Positions 18,214 through 26,777 of a stretch of 64,000 nucleotides of DNA are shown piece by piece. Position numbers and translations under genes: made by a program. This DNA is from an uncultured Dokdonella sp. (GTDB lineage: Bacteria > Pseudomonadota > Gammaproteobacteria > Xanthomonadales > Rhodanobacteraceae), in NCBI GenBank assembly GCA_934526015.1, contig CAKSZY010000004.1, positions 1 through 64,000 on the forward strand, in the 5' to 3' direction. Every line of letters starts with the position of its first letter. Within the stretch, counting starts at the first letter, position 1. The notes below the pieces were generated by a model, which did no database searches, was not told where the DNA came from, and saw only the letters and a list, made by a program, of their open reading frames with translations.

Positions 18214-19992
18214 ATGAGCGATTCCCCTGATCCGCCGCCGCCGCGCCGGCGCGCACCGGCGACTCCTGCCGCGCCGAAGGACGAAACGGCCGCCAGTCCG
18301 GCGAAACGCAGCGCCACCCCGCGCAGGCGCAGCGAGCCGCTGCCGCCCGCGACCGAAGTCCCGGCACCGGCACCGGCACCGGCGCGCACGCGCGCGACCC
18401 GAGCGGCCACACCACCGCCCCCGGCGCAGCCGGTCCAGCCGGCTCCTGCCGCAAGACCGGCGCCACGACCGCGCACCACGGCGGCCACGGCGCCGACGCC
18501 AGCGGTCAGGCCGCCGGCGCGCCCGGCCGCACCGGTGCCGCCCAAGGCCGCTGCGAACGTCCCACCCGCGCCTGCCCGTGCGCGTACTCCGGTGGCGCCA
18601 TCGACGCCACCGGCAGCCGCGCGGAAGACCGCAACCGCCACGCCGAAGTCGCCCGCACCGCCCCGCGCCGCGCCGGCCGCGTCGCCCGCGGCCGTGCCGG
18701 CGCGACCCGCGGTACCGCCAACTCCAACTCCAGCTCCAACCCCAACGCCGACGTCGACGCCGCGTCCTGCTGCCGCGGCCCAACCCGCGGCCCCGGCGGC
18801 TCCACCGCATGCCGCCGCGACGACGGCGGCGGCGAAACCGGCGATCCGCGCGGCGACTGCGCCGGTTCCGGCGAAGCCCGTCGCGCCGCCACCGGCGTCT
18901 GCCGAACGCAAGCCTGCGCCGGCCAGCCCGGCGCCAGCGCGCGAACCGGCCGCGGCGATGCCGCCGTGGATGCGCGTCGAAGAACAAGCGGCCACGCCGG
19001 CTCCCGCATCGAAGCCGACACCGGCGGCCCGAGCCGGCAGGCGCCCGCCCGGATCGGACATTCGCCCGGCCGACGCCTCGACGCGCTCGATGCGCGTCAT
19101 CGAGCTGCTGACCGAACGCCTGCCGCCGAAGTGGCGCGAGCGCACGCGCGAGTACCTCGTGCTGATGCGCATGGACCGCCCGGTCGGTGCCCTGCTCCTG
19201 CTGTGGCCGACCTGGTGGGGACTGTGGGCGGCGGCGAAGGATTTCCCGCCGCCCGGCCTGCTGCTGATCTTCACGCTCGGCGTGTTCGTCATGCGCGCGG
19301 CCGGCTGCGTCATCAATGACTACGCCGACCACGGCTGGCTCGATGCCCACGTCGAACGCACGCGCGGGCGACCGATGGCCGCCGGGCGCGTGAGTCGCAA
19401 GGAAGCCCTCCTGCTGTTCGCCGGCCTGCTCGCCTTTGCCTTCGTGCTCGTGTTGTTCACCAACCGGCTGACGATCTGGCTTTCGTTCGGCGGTGCCGCG
19501 CTGGCCGCGATCTATCCGTTCACCAAGCGCTACACCCATCTCGCCCAGGTCGTGCTCGGTGCCGCCTTCGGCTGGTCGATCCCGATGGCCTTCGCCGCCG
19601 TCAGCGGCGAGGTGCCGGCGCTGGCCTGGCTGCTGTTCCTCGCCAACGTGCTGTTCTCGACGATCTACGACACCGAGTACGCCATGGTCGATCGCGACGA
19701 GGACATCCAGCTCGGCGCGAAGTCGACCGCGATCCTGTTCGGCGACGCCGACCGGCCGATCCTCGCCGTGCTGATGGCGACCTTCCTGCTGGCCATGCTG
19801 CTTGCCGGCCAGCGTCTCGCCCTGCCCTGGCCCTATGCGCTCGCCCTCATCGCCAGCGCCGGCCTGTTCGCCTGGCAGCTGTGGCGGATCCGCGGCCGCG
19901 ACCGCGCCGGCTGCTTTGCCGCGTTCCGCAACAACAACACGGTCGGCTGCGTGCTCTGGCTCGGCCTCATGCTGGCGCTGGCGATCCGCTGA
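18214..19992 (+). CDS. ubiA: 4-hydroxybenzoate polyprenyltransferase with Pro/Ala-rich extension
   Basis: Residues about 293-592 are a full UbiA: it joins a polyprenyl chain to 4-hydroxybenzoate in ubiquinone synthesis. The first Asp-rich motif (NDYADHGWLDAHVERTRGRP) and the second (YDTEYAMVDRDED) are intact, with about eight membrane spans. The first ~290 residues are low-complexity Pro/Ala/Thr/Arg sequence with no domain I recognise, ending near PPWMRVEEQ. An internal ATG at 19090 would give a 300-residue protein of normal length. I kept 18214 because the frame is open throughout and a -10 box sits right before that ATG. Which start is used is undecided. Confidence 0.88.
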   Translation: MSDSPDPPPPRRRAPATPAAPKDETAASPAKRSATPRRRSEPLPPATEVPAPAPAPARTRATRAATPPPPAQPVQPAPAARPAPRPRTTAATAPTPAVRPPARPAAPVPPKAAANVPPAPARARTPVAPSTPPAAARKTATATPKSPAPPRAAPAASPAAVPARPAVPPTPTPAPTPTPTSTPRPAAAAQPAAPAAPPHAAATTAAAKPAIRAATAPVPAKPVAPPPASAERKPAPASPAPAREPAAAMPPWMRVEEQAATPAPASKPTPAARAGRRPPGSDIRPADASTRSMRVIELLTERLPPKWRERTREYLVLMRMDRPVGALLLLWPTWWGLWAAAKDFPPPGLLLIFTLGVFVMRAAGCVINDYADHGWLDAHVERTRGRPMAAGRVSRKEALLLFAGLLAFAFVLVLFTNRLTIWLSFGGAALAAIYPFTKRYTHLAQVVLGAAFGWSIPMAFAAVSGEVPALAWLLFLANVLFSTIYDTEYAMVDRDEDIQLGAKSTAILFGDADRPILAVLMATFLLAMLLAGQRLALPWPYALALIASAGLFAWQLWRIRGRDRAGCFAAFRNNNTVGCVLWLGLMLALAIR

Positions 19993-20147
19993 GCCGGGCG
20001 CTCCCGGCAGCAGCGCGCGCTGGTTCGCGGTGACCCGCGGTGCGCGGGAGAGGGGAGGATCAGGCCCGGCCGGCGGCGGCGACCCGGCATTTCCACGGGT
20101 CGGGAGGCGCGCAAGTCCCGGCGCGACCTCCGGGTTTTCCCGGGCGG

Positions 20148-20172
20148 GCCCTCTCCCCGCGGGAGAGGGCCG
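20148..20172. repeat. 11-bp palindromic hairpin between convergent genes
   Basis: 20148-20158 and 20162-20172 are exact complements around a 3-base loop (GGCCCTCTCCC type). It lies between ubiA and the convergent gene ending at 20207. The sequence CCCTCTCC-GGAGAGGG is a frequent intergenic hairpin in xanthomonads (recalled). It may act as a two-way terminator, but there is no T-run. Confidence 0.65.
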
Positions 20173-20206
20173 TGCCGCAGCGGGCGGCGGCGAATTCAGC
20201 CCTTCG

Positions 20207-21775
20207 TCATTCGCAGGGCCACGGCAGGTAGCTCGCGTCCATGCTCGACCAGCAGGCCCATTCGCCGTCCTTCCAGGTCCACTCGATGCGCTCGATGCGC
20301 GCGGCGAACGGGATGTCGGAAGACGCCGACAGCCGCACGGTGACCGTGCATTCGGGGGCGGCGCCACCGAGCTGGACTTCCTCGATCCACGGGTTGGTCG
20401 AGGTGCGGCTGTCCTGCGCGCACTCTTCGGTGGTGGCGAAGGTCTGCGCGGCTTCCGCCTGCAGCGCGGCGACCTCGCCGGCGATGCCCTGCAGCCCGGC
20501 CTGCACGGCGAGCTTGTCGGCTTCCACGTCCATGCCGGGGAACGACATGCTGCTGCTCGAACTGTCCATGTCGGGAATGTCCATGTTGCCGAGGTCGCGC
20601 GAGGCCGCGCCCATGCCGCCGATCAGCGCCGCCATCAGCCAGCCGTAGGCGATCATGCCGATGCCGGCGAAAACGAATGGCAGGAGGTTGAGCACCCAGC
20701 CGTACCACGGCATCGGCGGGCGCGTGGTCGGCAGGGCACGGCCCGGCTCGACTTCGCGGAACACCACGCAGGTGGTCGCCATCATGTCGTGGATGGCCTG
20801 CCTGCGGCCGGTCCAGCCGGCCAGCATCCAGCCGATGCCGAACGGGATGAGGCCGGTGACGAGCTTGCCGAAGAAGCGGCCGGTGGCGCGGCCGAAGCGG
20901 ATCGGCGCGCCGCTCGTGTCGGTGACCTTGAGGCCCATCGCACGCTTGCCGAAGGTGGCCTGGTGCGGACCGCTCTCGAGCTTGGCGAAGTACAGCCACG
21001 AACCGACGATCAGCCCGATGTAGGCAAGGAAGTACAGCAGGAACAGGCCCCCTCCGGGCGCCTCGCCGGAGACGGCCGCGGAGAACGCCATGTAGCCGAG
21101 GACGCCGAACACCAGCAGCATCGGAATGGTCAGGATCAGAGAATCCATCGAGTACGCGGCGAAGCGGCGCCAGAACCCGGCATGTACGAGCAGCCCTTCC
21201 GGCAGCAGCCCGGCGGCGGTCGCGCCCGGGGCGGCAGCCGCGGCCGGCGCGGCCTTGGCCATCGGCGTGCCCGGCACGGCGGCGACCGTACGCAGGTCGG
21301 CGCCGGGGGCGGTGCCGGGATTGACCGCACTGAAGGCGACCGTGGCCTGCTGGTCGGCCGGCGGACGCGCGGGCGCCGCGGCCGACGGCGCGATGAACGG
21401 CCGCCACGCCGAACTGCCGACGGCGGCGACCTGGATGTCGGACGGCCATGCGCCGCTGCGCACGCGTTGTTCGATGAAGCTGGTCGGCACCGGCCCGCGC
21501 GGCGCGTTGTCGACCAGCACGAAGACGCTGCCGTCGGCGGCGATCGCATGCAGTTCGGTGACCGCGCCGGCGGCGGCGGCACCGGCCTGCAGACCCTGCA
21601 GCTTGGCGAGGTCCTCGCTTTCCTTGATCGAGATCGGCACGCGCGACAGCAGCTCGTTGCGCAGGCGCTCCGGCTCCATGCGGAAATAGGCGGCGAGTGC
21701 CGGCCATACCTGTTCCGCGGCAAAGCCCGGCTGCACCTCGCCGGTCAGGACCAAGGCATGCTTGATGTTGTCCAT
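20207..21775 (-). CDS. GYF-like/RDD membrane protein
   Basis: This 522-residue protein is paralogous to the gene at 22256. An N-terminal module (about 1-75, with LTGEVQPGF and PISIKESEDLAKL) precedes a GYF_2-like segment (FVLVDNAPRGPV ... SSAWRPF, about 84-127), an Ala/Pro linker, and an RDD membrane domain (about 195-370) containing FWRRFAAYSMDSLIL and the TFGKRAMGLKV loop. The C-terminal ~130 residues hold a Ser/Asp/Met-rich spacer, then a region similar to the pilin-like tail of its paralogue, with paired Cys. A strong GGAGGGG ribosome site precedes ATG 21775. Function is unknown; I infer an envelope protein. Confidence 0.7.
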   Translation of the reverse strand: MDNIKHALVLTGEVQPGFAAEQVWPALAAYFRMEPERLRNELLSRVPISIKESEDLAKLQGLQAGAAAAGAVTELHAIAADGSVFVLVDNAPRGPVPTSFIEQRVRSGAWPSDIQVAAVGSSAWRPFIAPSAAAPARPPADQQATVAFSAVNPGTAPGADLRTVAAVPGTPMAKAAPAAAAAPGATAAGLLPEGLLVHAGFWRRFAAYSMDSLILTIPMLLVFGVLGYMAFSAAVSGEAPGGGLFLLYFLAYIGLIVGSWLYFAKLESGPHQATFGKRAMGLKVTDTSGAPIRFGRATGRFFGKLVTGLIPFGIGWMLAGWTGRRQAIHDMMATTCVVFREVEPGRALPTTRPPMPWYGWVLNLLPFVFAGIGMIAYGWLMAALIGGMGAASRDLGNMDIPDMDSSSSSMSFPGMDVEADKLAVQAGLQGIAGEVAALQAEAAQTFATTEECAQDSRTSTNPWIEEVQLGGAAPECTVTVRLSASSDIPFAARIERIEWTWKDGEWACWSSMDASYLPWPCE

Positions 21776-21930
21776 TTTCCCCTCCCCCGATTCATGAACT
21801 GGATGGCTTCCGCGGTCGGCCTGCCCCGCAGTCGGCGCCAAGTATCACCGCCGCGCCGACCGGATGCACGCCTGGCGCGGACGCATCTCGGGAATCAGCA
21901 CGCAAGACGATGCGCCGGGGGGCCGCCTGA

Positions 21931-22119
21931 AGGGCAGGGACCAGGGGCGAGACGGCAAGGGCGAGGGACGAGGGGCGTGGGCGCGAAGATCGCGCGCTGC
22001 TCCAGCCGTGAATGCGCTACGACCGCTTTTATCGCGGCATGTCGGCCTTGCATGGAGCGACGATGGTCGCGCCCGCGCCGCTCGCCCTGATTTCCAGCCC
22101 CTCGCCCTGATCCCTGGGG
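21931..22119. repeat. degenerate heptamer element with inverted arms
   Basis: This is part of the 480-bp gene-free gap 21776-22255. A G-rich arm (21931-21978, with GGGACGAGGGGCG) and a C-rich arm (22081-22119, with two CTCGCCCTGAT blocks) flank about 100 bp. The arms resemble the CTAG heptamers at 16505-16724 with CGAG in place of CTAG. The centre includes GGAGCGACGATGGTCGCG, similar to a common xanthomonad intergenic repeat. Confidence 0.6.
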
Positions 22120-22256
22120 ATGCTCTGAACCAGTCTGCGCATGCGGCAGCATGATGTCCACGAGGCTCGCCCGGTGGTGTGCGTGGCGCCGCTGAGGCGG
22201 GTTGCCTGGGCAAGCCGCGGGCCGCACTGCCTGCGCAGACTTGTTCAGAGCATCCC
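22117..22256. mobile_element. MITE-like element with 24-bp terminal inverted repeats
   Basis: GGGATGCTCTGAAC starts a 24-base left end (22117-22140). The right end (22233-22256) is its reverse complement with a single mismatch, and the similarity continues a little further inward. The whole element is 140 bp with no ORF. The right end directly abuts the stop codon of the gene at 22256. No clear target-site duplication is visible and no transposase is in the window. Confidence 0.7.
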
Positions 22257-23563
22257 TACGGTCGGCATTGCGCCGGCAGGTATTTCGACGGCGCGCTGGA
22301 CGAGCAGGTCCAGCGGAAGTCGTCTTCGCGCTCCCATTCGATCGTGCGGCCGCGCAGGGCCGCCGGAACCTCGCTGCCGCCGGCGAGGGTGACGTGGATC
22401 GAGCAACGCGGGGCATCGCCGCCGAGCACGACCGAATCGACCATCGGATTCGTCGCCGTACGCGGGCCGTGCGGACAACCGGCGGCGTCGACCATGAGTG
22501 CCTCGGCGATCTCGATCTTGTAGGCGCCGACTTCGCCGGCAATCGCCGCGACCTTGGCGCGGGTGACGTAATCCTGGTAGGCCGGCAGCGCGATCGCGGC
22601 GAGGATGGCAACCGGGATGACCAGCAGCAGCAGCGCGTTGACCAGCCAGCCATACCACGGCATCGGCCGGCGCACGGTCGGCAGCGGGCGGCCCGGCGCG
22701 ACGTCGTCGAACACCACGCAGGTGCCGGCGACGAGATCGTGCAGGCCCTGCTTGCGCTCGGTCCAGCCGGCGAGGAAATAGCCGATGTAGAAGATCAGGG
22801 TCGACAGCGCGCCGGCGAAGTAGCGGCCGGTGGCGCGGCCGAAGTCGAGGCGGTTGCCGCGATCGTCGGTGGCCTTGATGCCCATCGCGAGTTTGCCGAG
22901 GGTGGCCTGTTTCGACGAACTCTCCATCAGGGCGAAGTACAACCAGCGGCCGGCAAAGATGGCCAGCAGGCCGAGCAGCGGCACGAGGCCGACGAGCACC
23001 GACGGCAGCCAGAGGACCAGCGAATCGATCAGGTAGGCGGCCACGCGGCGCCAGAAGCCGGCATGGATGGCCGGGCCGGCGGGCAGCGGCGTGTCGCCGC
23101 GCATCGGCCCGTCGCTGCCGCCATCGAGGGCGAACACCGCCGGCACGCCGACCGCCGCAGGCGCGGCAGCCGCGGCCGGTGGCGGCACGAAGTCCGTCCA
23201 GGCCTGGCTGCCGACCGCGGCGACGCGCACGTCCGCCGGCCAGATGCCGCGGCGGATGCGTTCGGCGACGAAGTCCGCCACCAGCGGACCGCGCGGCACG
23301 TTGTCGATCAGCACGAACAGGCGCGCGGCCGCATCGGCGGGGTGGATCTCGACCTCGGCGCCGCGGCGTTCGGCTTCCGCGCGCAACGCGTCGAGGCGCG
23401 CGCGGTCGGCATCTTCCTTGATGATCACCGGCGCCCGCGCCAGCACCTCGCCGTGCAGGCGGGCCGGATCGATGCGGAACAAGGCGGCCACTTCGGCCCA
23501 GCCGGCACCGGCGTCGAAGCCGGGGCGCAATGCGCCGGTCAGGATCAGGACGTGTCGCGACAT
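22256..23563 (-). CDS. GYF-like/RDD protein with type IV pilin-like tail
   Basis: This 435-residue protein has four parts: an N-terminal module (about 1-70, with LTGALRPGF and PVIIKEDADRARL), a GYF_2-like segment (FVLIDNVPRGPL ... QAWTDF), an RDD membrane domain (about 165-310, with FWRRVAAYLIDSL and TLGKLAMGIK), and a C-terminal part resembling a pilin: a hydrophobic helix ending AIALPAYQDYVTRAKV, then a Cys-bounded globular region. The pilin-like part lacks a processing site at its own start because it is internal. Paralogous to the gene at 20207. The stop codon is at the edge of a MITE-like element. Role unknown. Confidence 0.72.
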   Translation of the reverse strand: MSRHVLILTGALRPGFDAGAGWAEVAALFRIDPARLHGEVLARAPVIIKEDADRARLDALRAEAERRGAEVEIHPADAAARLFVLIDNVPRGPLVADFVAERIRRGIWPADVRVAAVGSQAWTDFVPPPAAAAAPAAVGVPAVFALDGGSDGPMRGDTPLPAGPAIHAGFWRRVAAYLIDSLVLWLPSVLVGLVPLLGLLAIFAGRWLYFALMESSSKQATLGKLAMGIKATDDRGNRLDFGRATGRYFAGALSTLIFYIGYFLAGWTERKQGLHDLVAGTCVVFDDVAPGRPLPTVRRPMPWYGWLVNALLLLVIPVAILAAIALPAYQDYVTRAKVAAIAGEVGAYKIEIAEALMVDAAGCPHGPRTATNPMVDSVVLGGDAPRCSIHVTLAGGSEVPAALRGRTIEWEREDDFRWTCSSSAPSKYLPAQCRP

Positions 23564-23624
23564 GGAATTCCCCCGATGAATGGCCGCGCGCACGCCCCCG
23601 CGTGCACGCGATCCGGAAACAGGC

Positions 23625-24911
23625 TCAGCGTTCGAGGATCGCGGTCACGCCCATGCCGCCGGCGGTGCAGATCGAGATCAGGCCGCGGCCCGAACCCTTT
23701 TCCTCGAGCAGCTTGGCGAGGGTGGCGACGATGCGCGCACCGGTCGCCGCAAACGGATGGCCGAGGGCGAGGCTGGAACCGTTGACGTTGAGCTTGGCCG
23801 GATCGATCGCGCCGAGCGGCCGCTCGCGACCGAGGCGCTCGCGGCAATAGTCGGCCGACTCCCACGCGCGCAGCGTGCACAGCACCTGGGCGGCGAAGGC
23901 CTCGTGGATCTCGTAGAAATCGAAGTCCTGCAGGCCGAGGCCGGCTTTCTGCAGCATGCGCGAGACGGCGATCGCCGGGGCGATCAGCAGGCCCTCGCCG
24001 TGGGTGAAGTCGACCGCGGCGACTTCGGAATGGGTCAGCCAGGCCTGCACGCGCAGGCCGCGCTCGGCCGCCCACGCATCGCTCGCCAGCAGCACCGCCG
24101 AGGCGCCGTCGCTGAGCGAGGTCGAGTTGCCGGCGGTCAGCGTGCCGTGCCCCGAGCTGCGGTCGAACGCCGGCTTCAGCGCGGCGAGCTTCTCGAGGGT
24201 GGTGTCGGGGCGCAGGATGTTGTCGCGTTCGAGGCCGCGGAACGGCACCACCAGGTCGTTGAAGAAGCCGCGCTCCCAGGCCGCAGCCGCCTTCTGGTGG
24301 CTCTGCCAGGCGAGCAGGTCCTGCTCCTCGCGCGGGATCTTCCATTCGCGCGCCATCAATTCGGTATGGTCGCCCATCGACTTGCCGGTGCGCGGCTCGG
24401 CGACGCCGGGGAACGACGGCTTGAGCTCGCCGAACGAGAACCCGCGCACCGCCGCCTTGAGCTTGTCGGCCGGCTTCTTCGCCCGGTTCACCGCCAGCAG
24501 GCGCTGCTGCAGGGCGCGGCCGTAGACGATCGGCACGTCGCTGGTGGTGTCGCTGCCGCCGCCGATGCCGGCGTCGATCTGGCCGGCGGCGATCTTGTGC
24601 GCGATCAGGATCGCGTTGTCGAGACCGGTGCCGCAGGCGCGGGCCACGGTGATGCCGGGCGTGGTCGGCGCGAGGCCCGAGGACAGGGTCGCCTCGCGCG
24701 CGAGATTCCATTCCGAGGCGTGCTTGATGACCGCGCCGAAGGCGACTTCGCCGAGCTCGACGCCGTGCAGGCCGAAGCGCTCGACCAGGGCGCCGAGCGT
24801 CTTCACCGCCATGCCGAAGTTGCCGATGTCGGCATAGGCCGTGTTGTTGCGGCAAAACGGGATGCGCACACCCCCGATGACGCCGACGCGCTTGTTCGCA
24901 GTCACATGCAT
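23625..24911 (-). CDS. acetyl-CoA C-acyltransferase (FadI-type thiolase)
   Basis: This 428-residue thiolase cleaves 3-ketoacyl-CoA or condenses acetyl-CoA. Cys93 lies in ARACGTGLDNA (acyl-accepting Cys). The HEAF motif (EIHEAFAAQ), GHPFAATGAR with the catalytic His, and the second Cys in SICTAGGMG are all present. The overall pattern (long loop after TTSDVPIVYGRAL) matches FadI/long thiolases rather than AtoB. No FadJ-like partner is next to it; the gene upstream is an acyltransferase 60 bp away, so they may be co-transcribed. It probably works in fatty-acid degradation. Confidence 0.88.
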   Translation of the reverse strand: MHVTANKRVGVIGGVRIPFCRNNTAYADIGNFGMAVKTLGALVERFGLHGVELGEVAFGAVIKHASEWNLAREATLSSGLAPTTPGITVARACGTGLDNAILIAHKIAAGQIDAGIGGGSDTTSDVPIVYGRALQQRLLAVNRAKKPADKLKAAVRGFSFGELKPSFPGVAEPRTGKSMGDHTELMAREWKIPREEQDLLAWQSHQKAAAAWERGFFNDLVVPFRGLERDNILRPDTTLEKLAALKPAFDRSSGHGTLTAGNSTSLSDGASAVLLASDAWAAERGLRVQAWLTHSEVAAVDFTHGEGLLIAPAIAVSRMLQKAGLGLQDFDFYEIHEAFAAQVLCTLRAWESADYCRERLGRERPLGAIDPAKLNVNGSSLALGHPFAATGARIVATLAKLLEEKGSGRGLISICTAGGMGVTAILER

Positions 24912-24971
24912 CCTTCCAGGCCGCCCACGGGACAGGCGGCATTATGCAATGCCTGCGCCGCTGCTGCAGGC

Positions 24972-25883
24972 TCAGGCGGGCGGCCGGTCGGCCGTGCGTT
25001 CACCGCGGAACAGCCGCGGTGCCACGCTCCACAACTGCCAGAATGCGGATTCGGTGCGCAGGCATTGGTCGAGGTGATGCAGGTAGCGCGCGCCGATCGC
25101 GGCGACGTCGCTGCCGGCCGGCAGCGCCTCCACCTGCAGCCGGCGCCGGCCACTGGCCGGATCGAACGAGGCACTGAACAGCAGCACCGGAACCCCGGCG
25201 CCGGCACCGATGCGCAGCAATCCGTTCGGCAGGCGCACCGGCTGGCCGAGCAGGTGGCCGTCGAAACTGCCCTGATCATCGCGGGCCGGCAGATCGAGCA
25301 TGCCGCACACGCTCTCGCCACGCGCGAGCGCCTCGCCGATGCGGCGGCCGCTGCCGTCGCCGACATAGAGCACGCCGAGGCAGCCGGCCCGCGCCAGCGC
25401 ACGGCGACGCACGGCGGCGAGGCCGAGCGAGACGCGACCGCGGCCGTGGTCGCCGACGCTGCTGCGCTGGGCGATGAAATGCGCGGCGCGGCCGTGCTCG
25501 CGCAGCAAGCGGAACACCCACTGGCCACCACCCCAGTGATAGGTCAGCAGCACGCTCGCGCGCGCCTCCGGCGGCCATTCGCCGAGCACCTCCACCTGGT
25601 GCCGCCACCAGCGCGCCGGACGCAACAGCAGCAGCCAGGTGTCCACGCGCTCGAGCAGTTGCAGCAGGCGGAAGCGCCACTTCCAGGCCGCCTCGTCGCC
25701 GATGTCGACGTGTTCGCGCGCCGCGCTGAAGGCGGCATCGGCCACCGCATCGAGGCCATGCCCGCCGCGCGCCATGCGCCGCAGGCAGGCCAGACCGAGC
25801 CGCCACGGCAGCAGCGCGATCAGCAACGGCACGAGGAACAGGTGCACGAGGTCGGCGAGATTGCGGCGCAGGACGTCGATCAT
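24972..25883 (-). CDS. LpxL-like lysophospholipid/lipid A acyltransferase family protein
   Basis: This 303-residue protein has one N-terminal hydrophobic anchor (about 10-28) and the layout of the LpxL/HtrB acyltransferase superfamily, with a LLTYHWGGGQW block at about 112-122 and RLPNGLLRIGAGAGVPVLLF near 225-245. LpxL enzymes use H-x4-E/D; here the spacing is kept but the acid is Gln (His116-x4-Gln121), so activity is uncertain. The start ATG 25883 leaves about 70 bp to the divergent promoter at 25953; a GTG farther upstream is possible. I infer an envelope acyl transfer role, not a proven lipid A enzyme. Confidence 0.6.
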   Translation of the reverse strand: MIDVLRRNLADLVHLFLVPLLIALLPWRLGLACLRRMARGGHGLDAVADAAFSAAREHVDIGDEAAWKWRFRLLQLLERVDTWLLLLRPARWWRHQVEVLGEWPPEARASVLLTYHWGGGQWVFRLLREHGRAAHFIAQRSSVGDHGRGRVSLGLAAVRRRALARAGCLGVLYVGDGSGRRIGEALARGESVCGMLDLPARDDQGSFDGHLLGQPVRLPNGLLRIGAGAGVPVLLFSASFDPASGRRRLQVEALPAGSDVAAIGARYLHHLDQCLRTESAFWQLWSVAPRLFRGERTADRPPA

Positions 25884-25952
25884 GCGCCGCCATCCGGCCT
25901 GCAGGGTTCGCCACCGGTCATCGTGCACACGCGCAGGCTTCGGGGAGCGCGA

Positions 25953-25961
25953 TGATACAAT
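25953..25961 (+). promoter_or_regulatory. extended -10 element of the following gene
   Basis: TGATACAAT (25953-25961) fits the TG-n-TACAAT extended -10 form. It puts transcription start near 25968 and favours the GTG at 25997 over the ATG at 25952. Confidence 0.5.
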
Positions 25962-25996
25962 GCCGCGCCGAACCACCTCCCCTTCCGCGGCACGGC

Positions 25997-26770
25997 GTGA
26001 GCACTTCCCAATCCTTCCCCGCCGTGCTCGCGATCGAGTGCGAGACCGCCGAAGCCGACGCGCTGGCCTGCTTCGACAAGACCGCCGCCACCCGTTTCGG
26101 AGCCGCCCTCGCCGCCGATCTCGCCGTGCACATCGGCGACACCGACGGCATCGATCTCGCCTGCGTCGCGGCGATCTACGATCCGGCCGAAGTGCTGCGT
26201 CCGGGCTGGCCGCTGCATGCGGCGATCGACGCCCTGCACGCGCGCCTGCCGGCAACCGCGCACGGCGTGCTGTCGATCGGTGCGCACGAAGGCCGCCTGC
26301 CGATCGAAGCGCTGCAACCCGACCTGCGCTTGCATGGCAGTGCCCTGCGGCTGATGCCGTGGAGCCTGCACGGCGACGCGGCGACGATCGACGCGGTCGC
26401 CTCGCGCCTCGAGGCCGGCCTGCTCGATCACGGCATGGTCGGTGCGGAGCTCGCCCTCGTGCTGCGCGACCAGCTCGGCATCGCCCTGCGCCATGCACGC
26501 CACATGACCGTGCATGATCTCTGCGCGCTGGCCTGCAGCCAGTACCAGCACGCCGGGCTCGCTGCACTCTGGCAGGTCATCGAGGTTGCCCTGCTCGCAC
26601 CCGACCGCGAGGAATCGCTGACCCTGGACAACGGCGACCGCCTCGCCTTCCGCGACGGTCGCGCCTGGCTGCACTCCGCCGACCGTGTACGCCAGGCGCA
26701 GTACCGCGCGATCCTCGCCGCGCACGGCATCGCCCTCGACACCGGATCCACAGTGCCGGCGGCTTGTTGA
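25997..26770 (+). CDS. conserved hypothetical protein
   Basis: I do not recognise this 257-residue protein. It is soluble, has no signal peptide and is rich in Ala, Leu, Asp and His. A central stretch (LMPWSLHGDAATIDAVASRLEAG) looks helical, and a Cys/Tyr cluster (LCALACSQYQHAGL) lies around residue 175. The C-terminal third has short beta-type repeats (SLTLDNGDRLAFRDGRAWL). The codon pattern and unbroken frame support a real gene. It stands alone: the left neighbour diverges, and to the right lies a REP array. The chosen start is GTG 25997 because of the -10 element. Confidence 0.6.
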   Translation: MSTSQSFPAVLAIECETAEADALACFDKTAATRFGAALAADLAVHIGDTDGIDLACVAAIYDPAEVLRPGWPLHAAIDALHARLPATAHGVLSIGAHEGRLPIEALQPDLRLHGSALRLMPWSLHGDAATIDAVASRLEAGLLDHGMVGAELALVLRDQLGIALRHARHMTVHDLCALACSQYQHAGLAALWQVIEVALLAPDREESLTLDNGDRLAFRDGRAWLHSADRVRQAQYRAILAAHGIALDTGSTVPAAC

Positions 26771-26777
26771 GCCGGAC

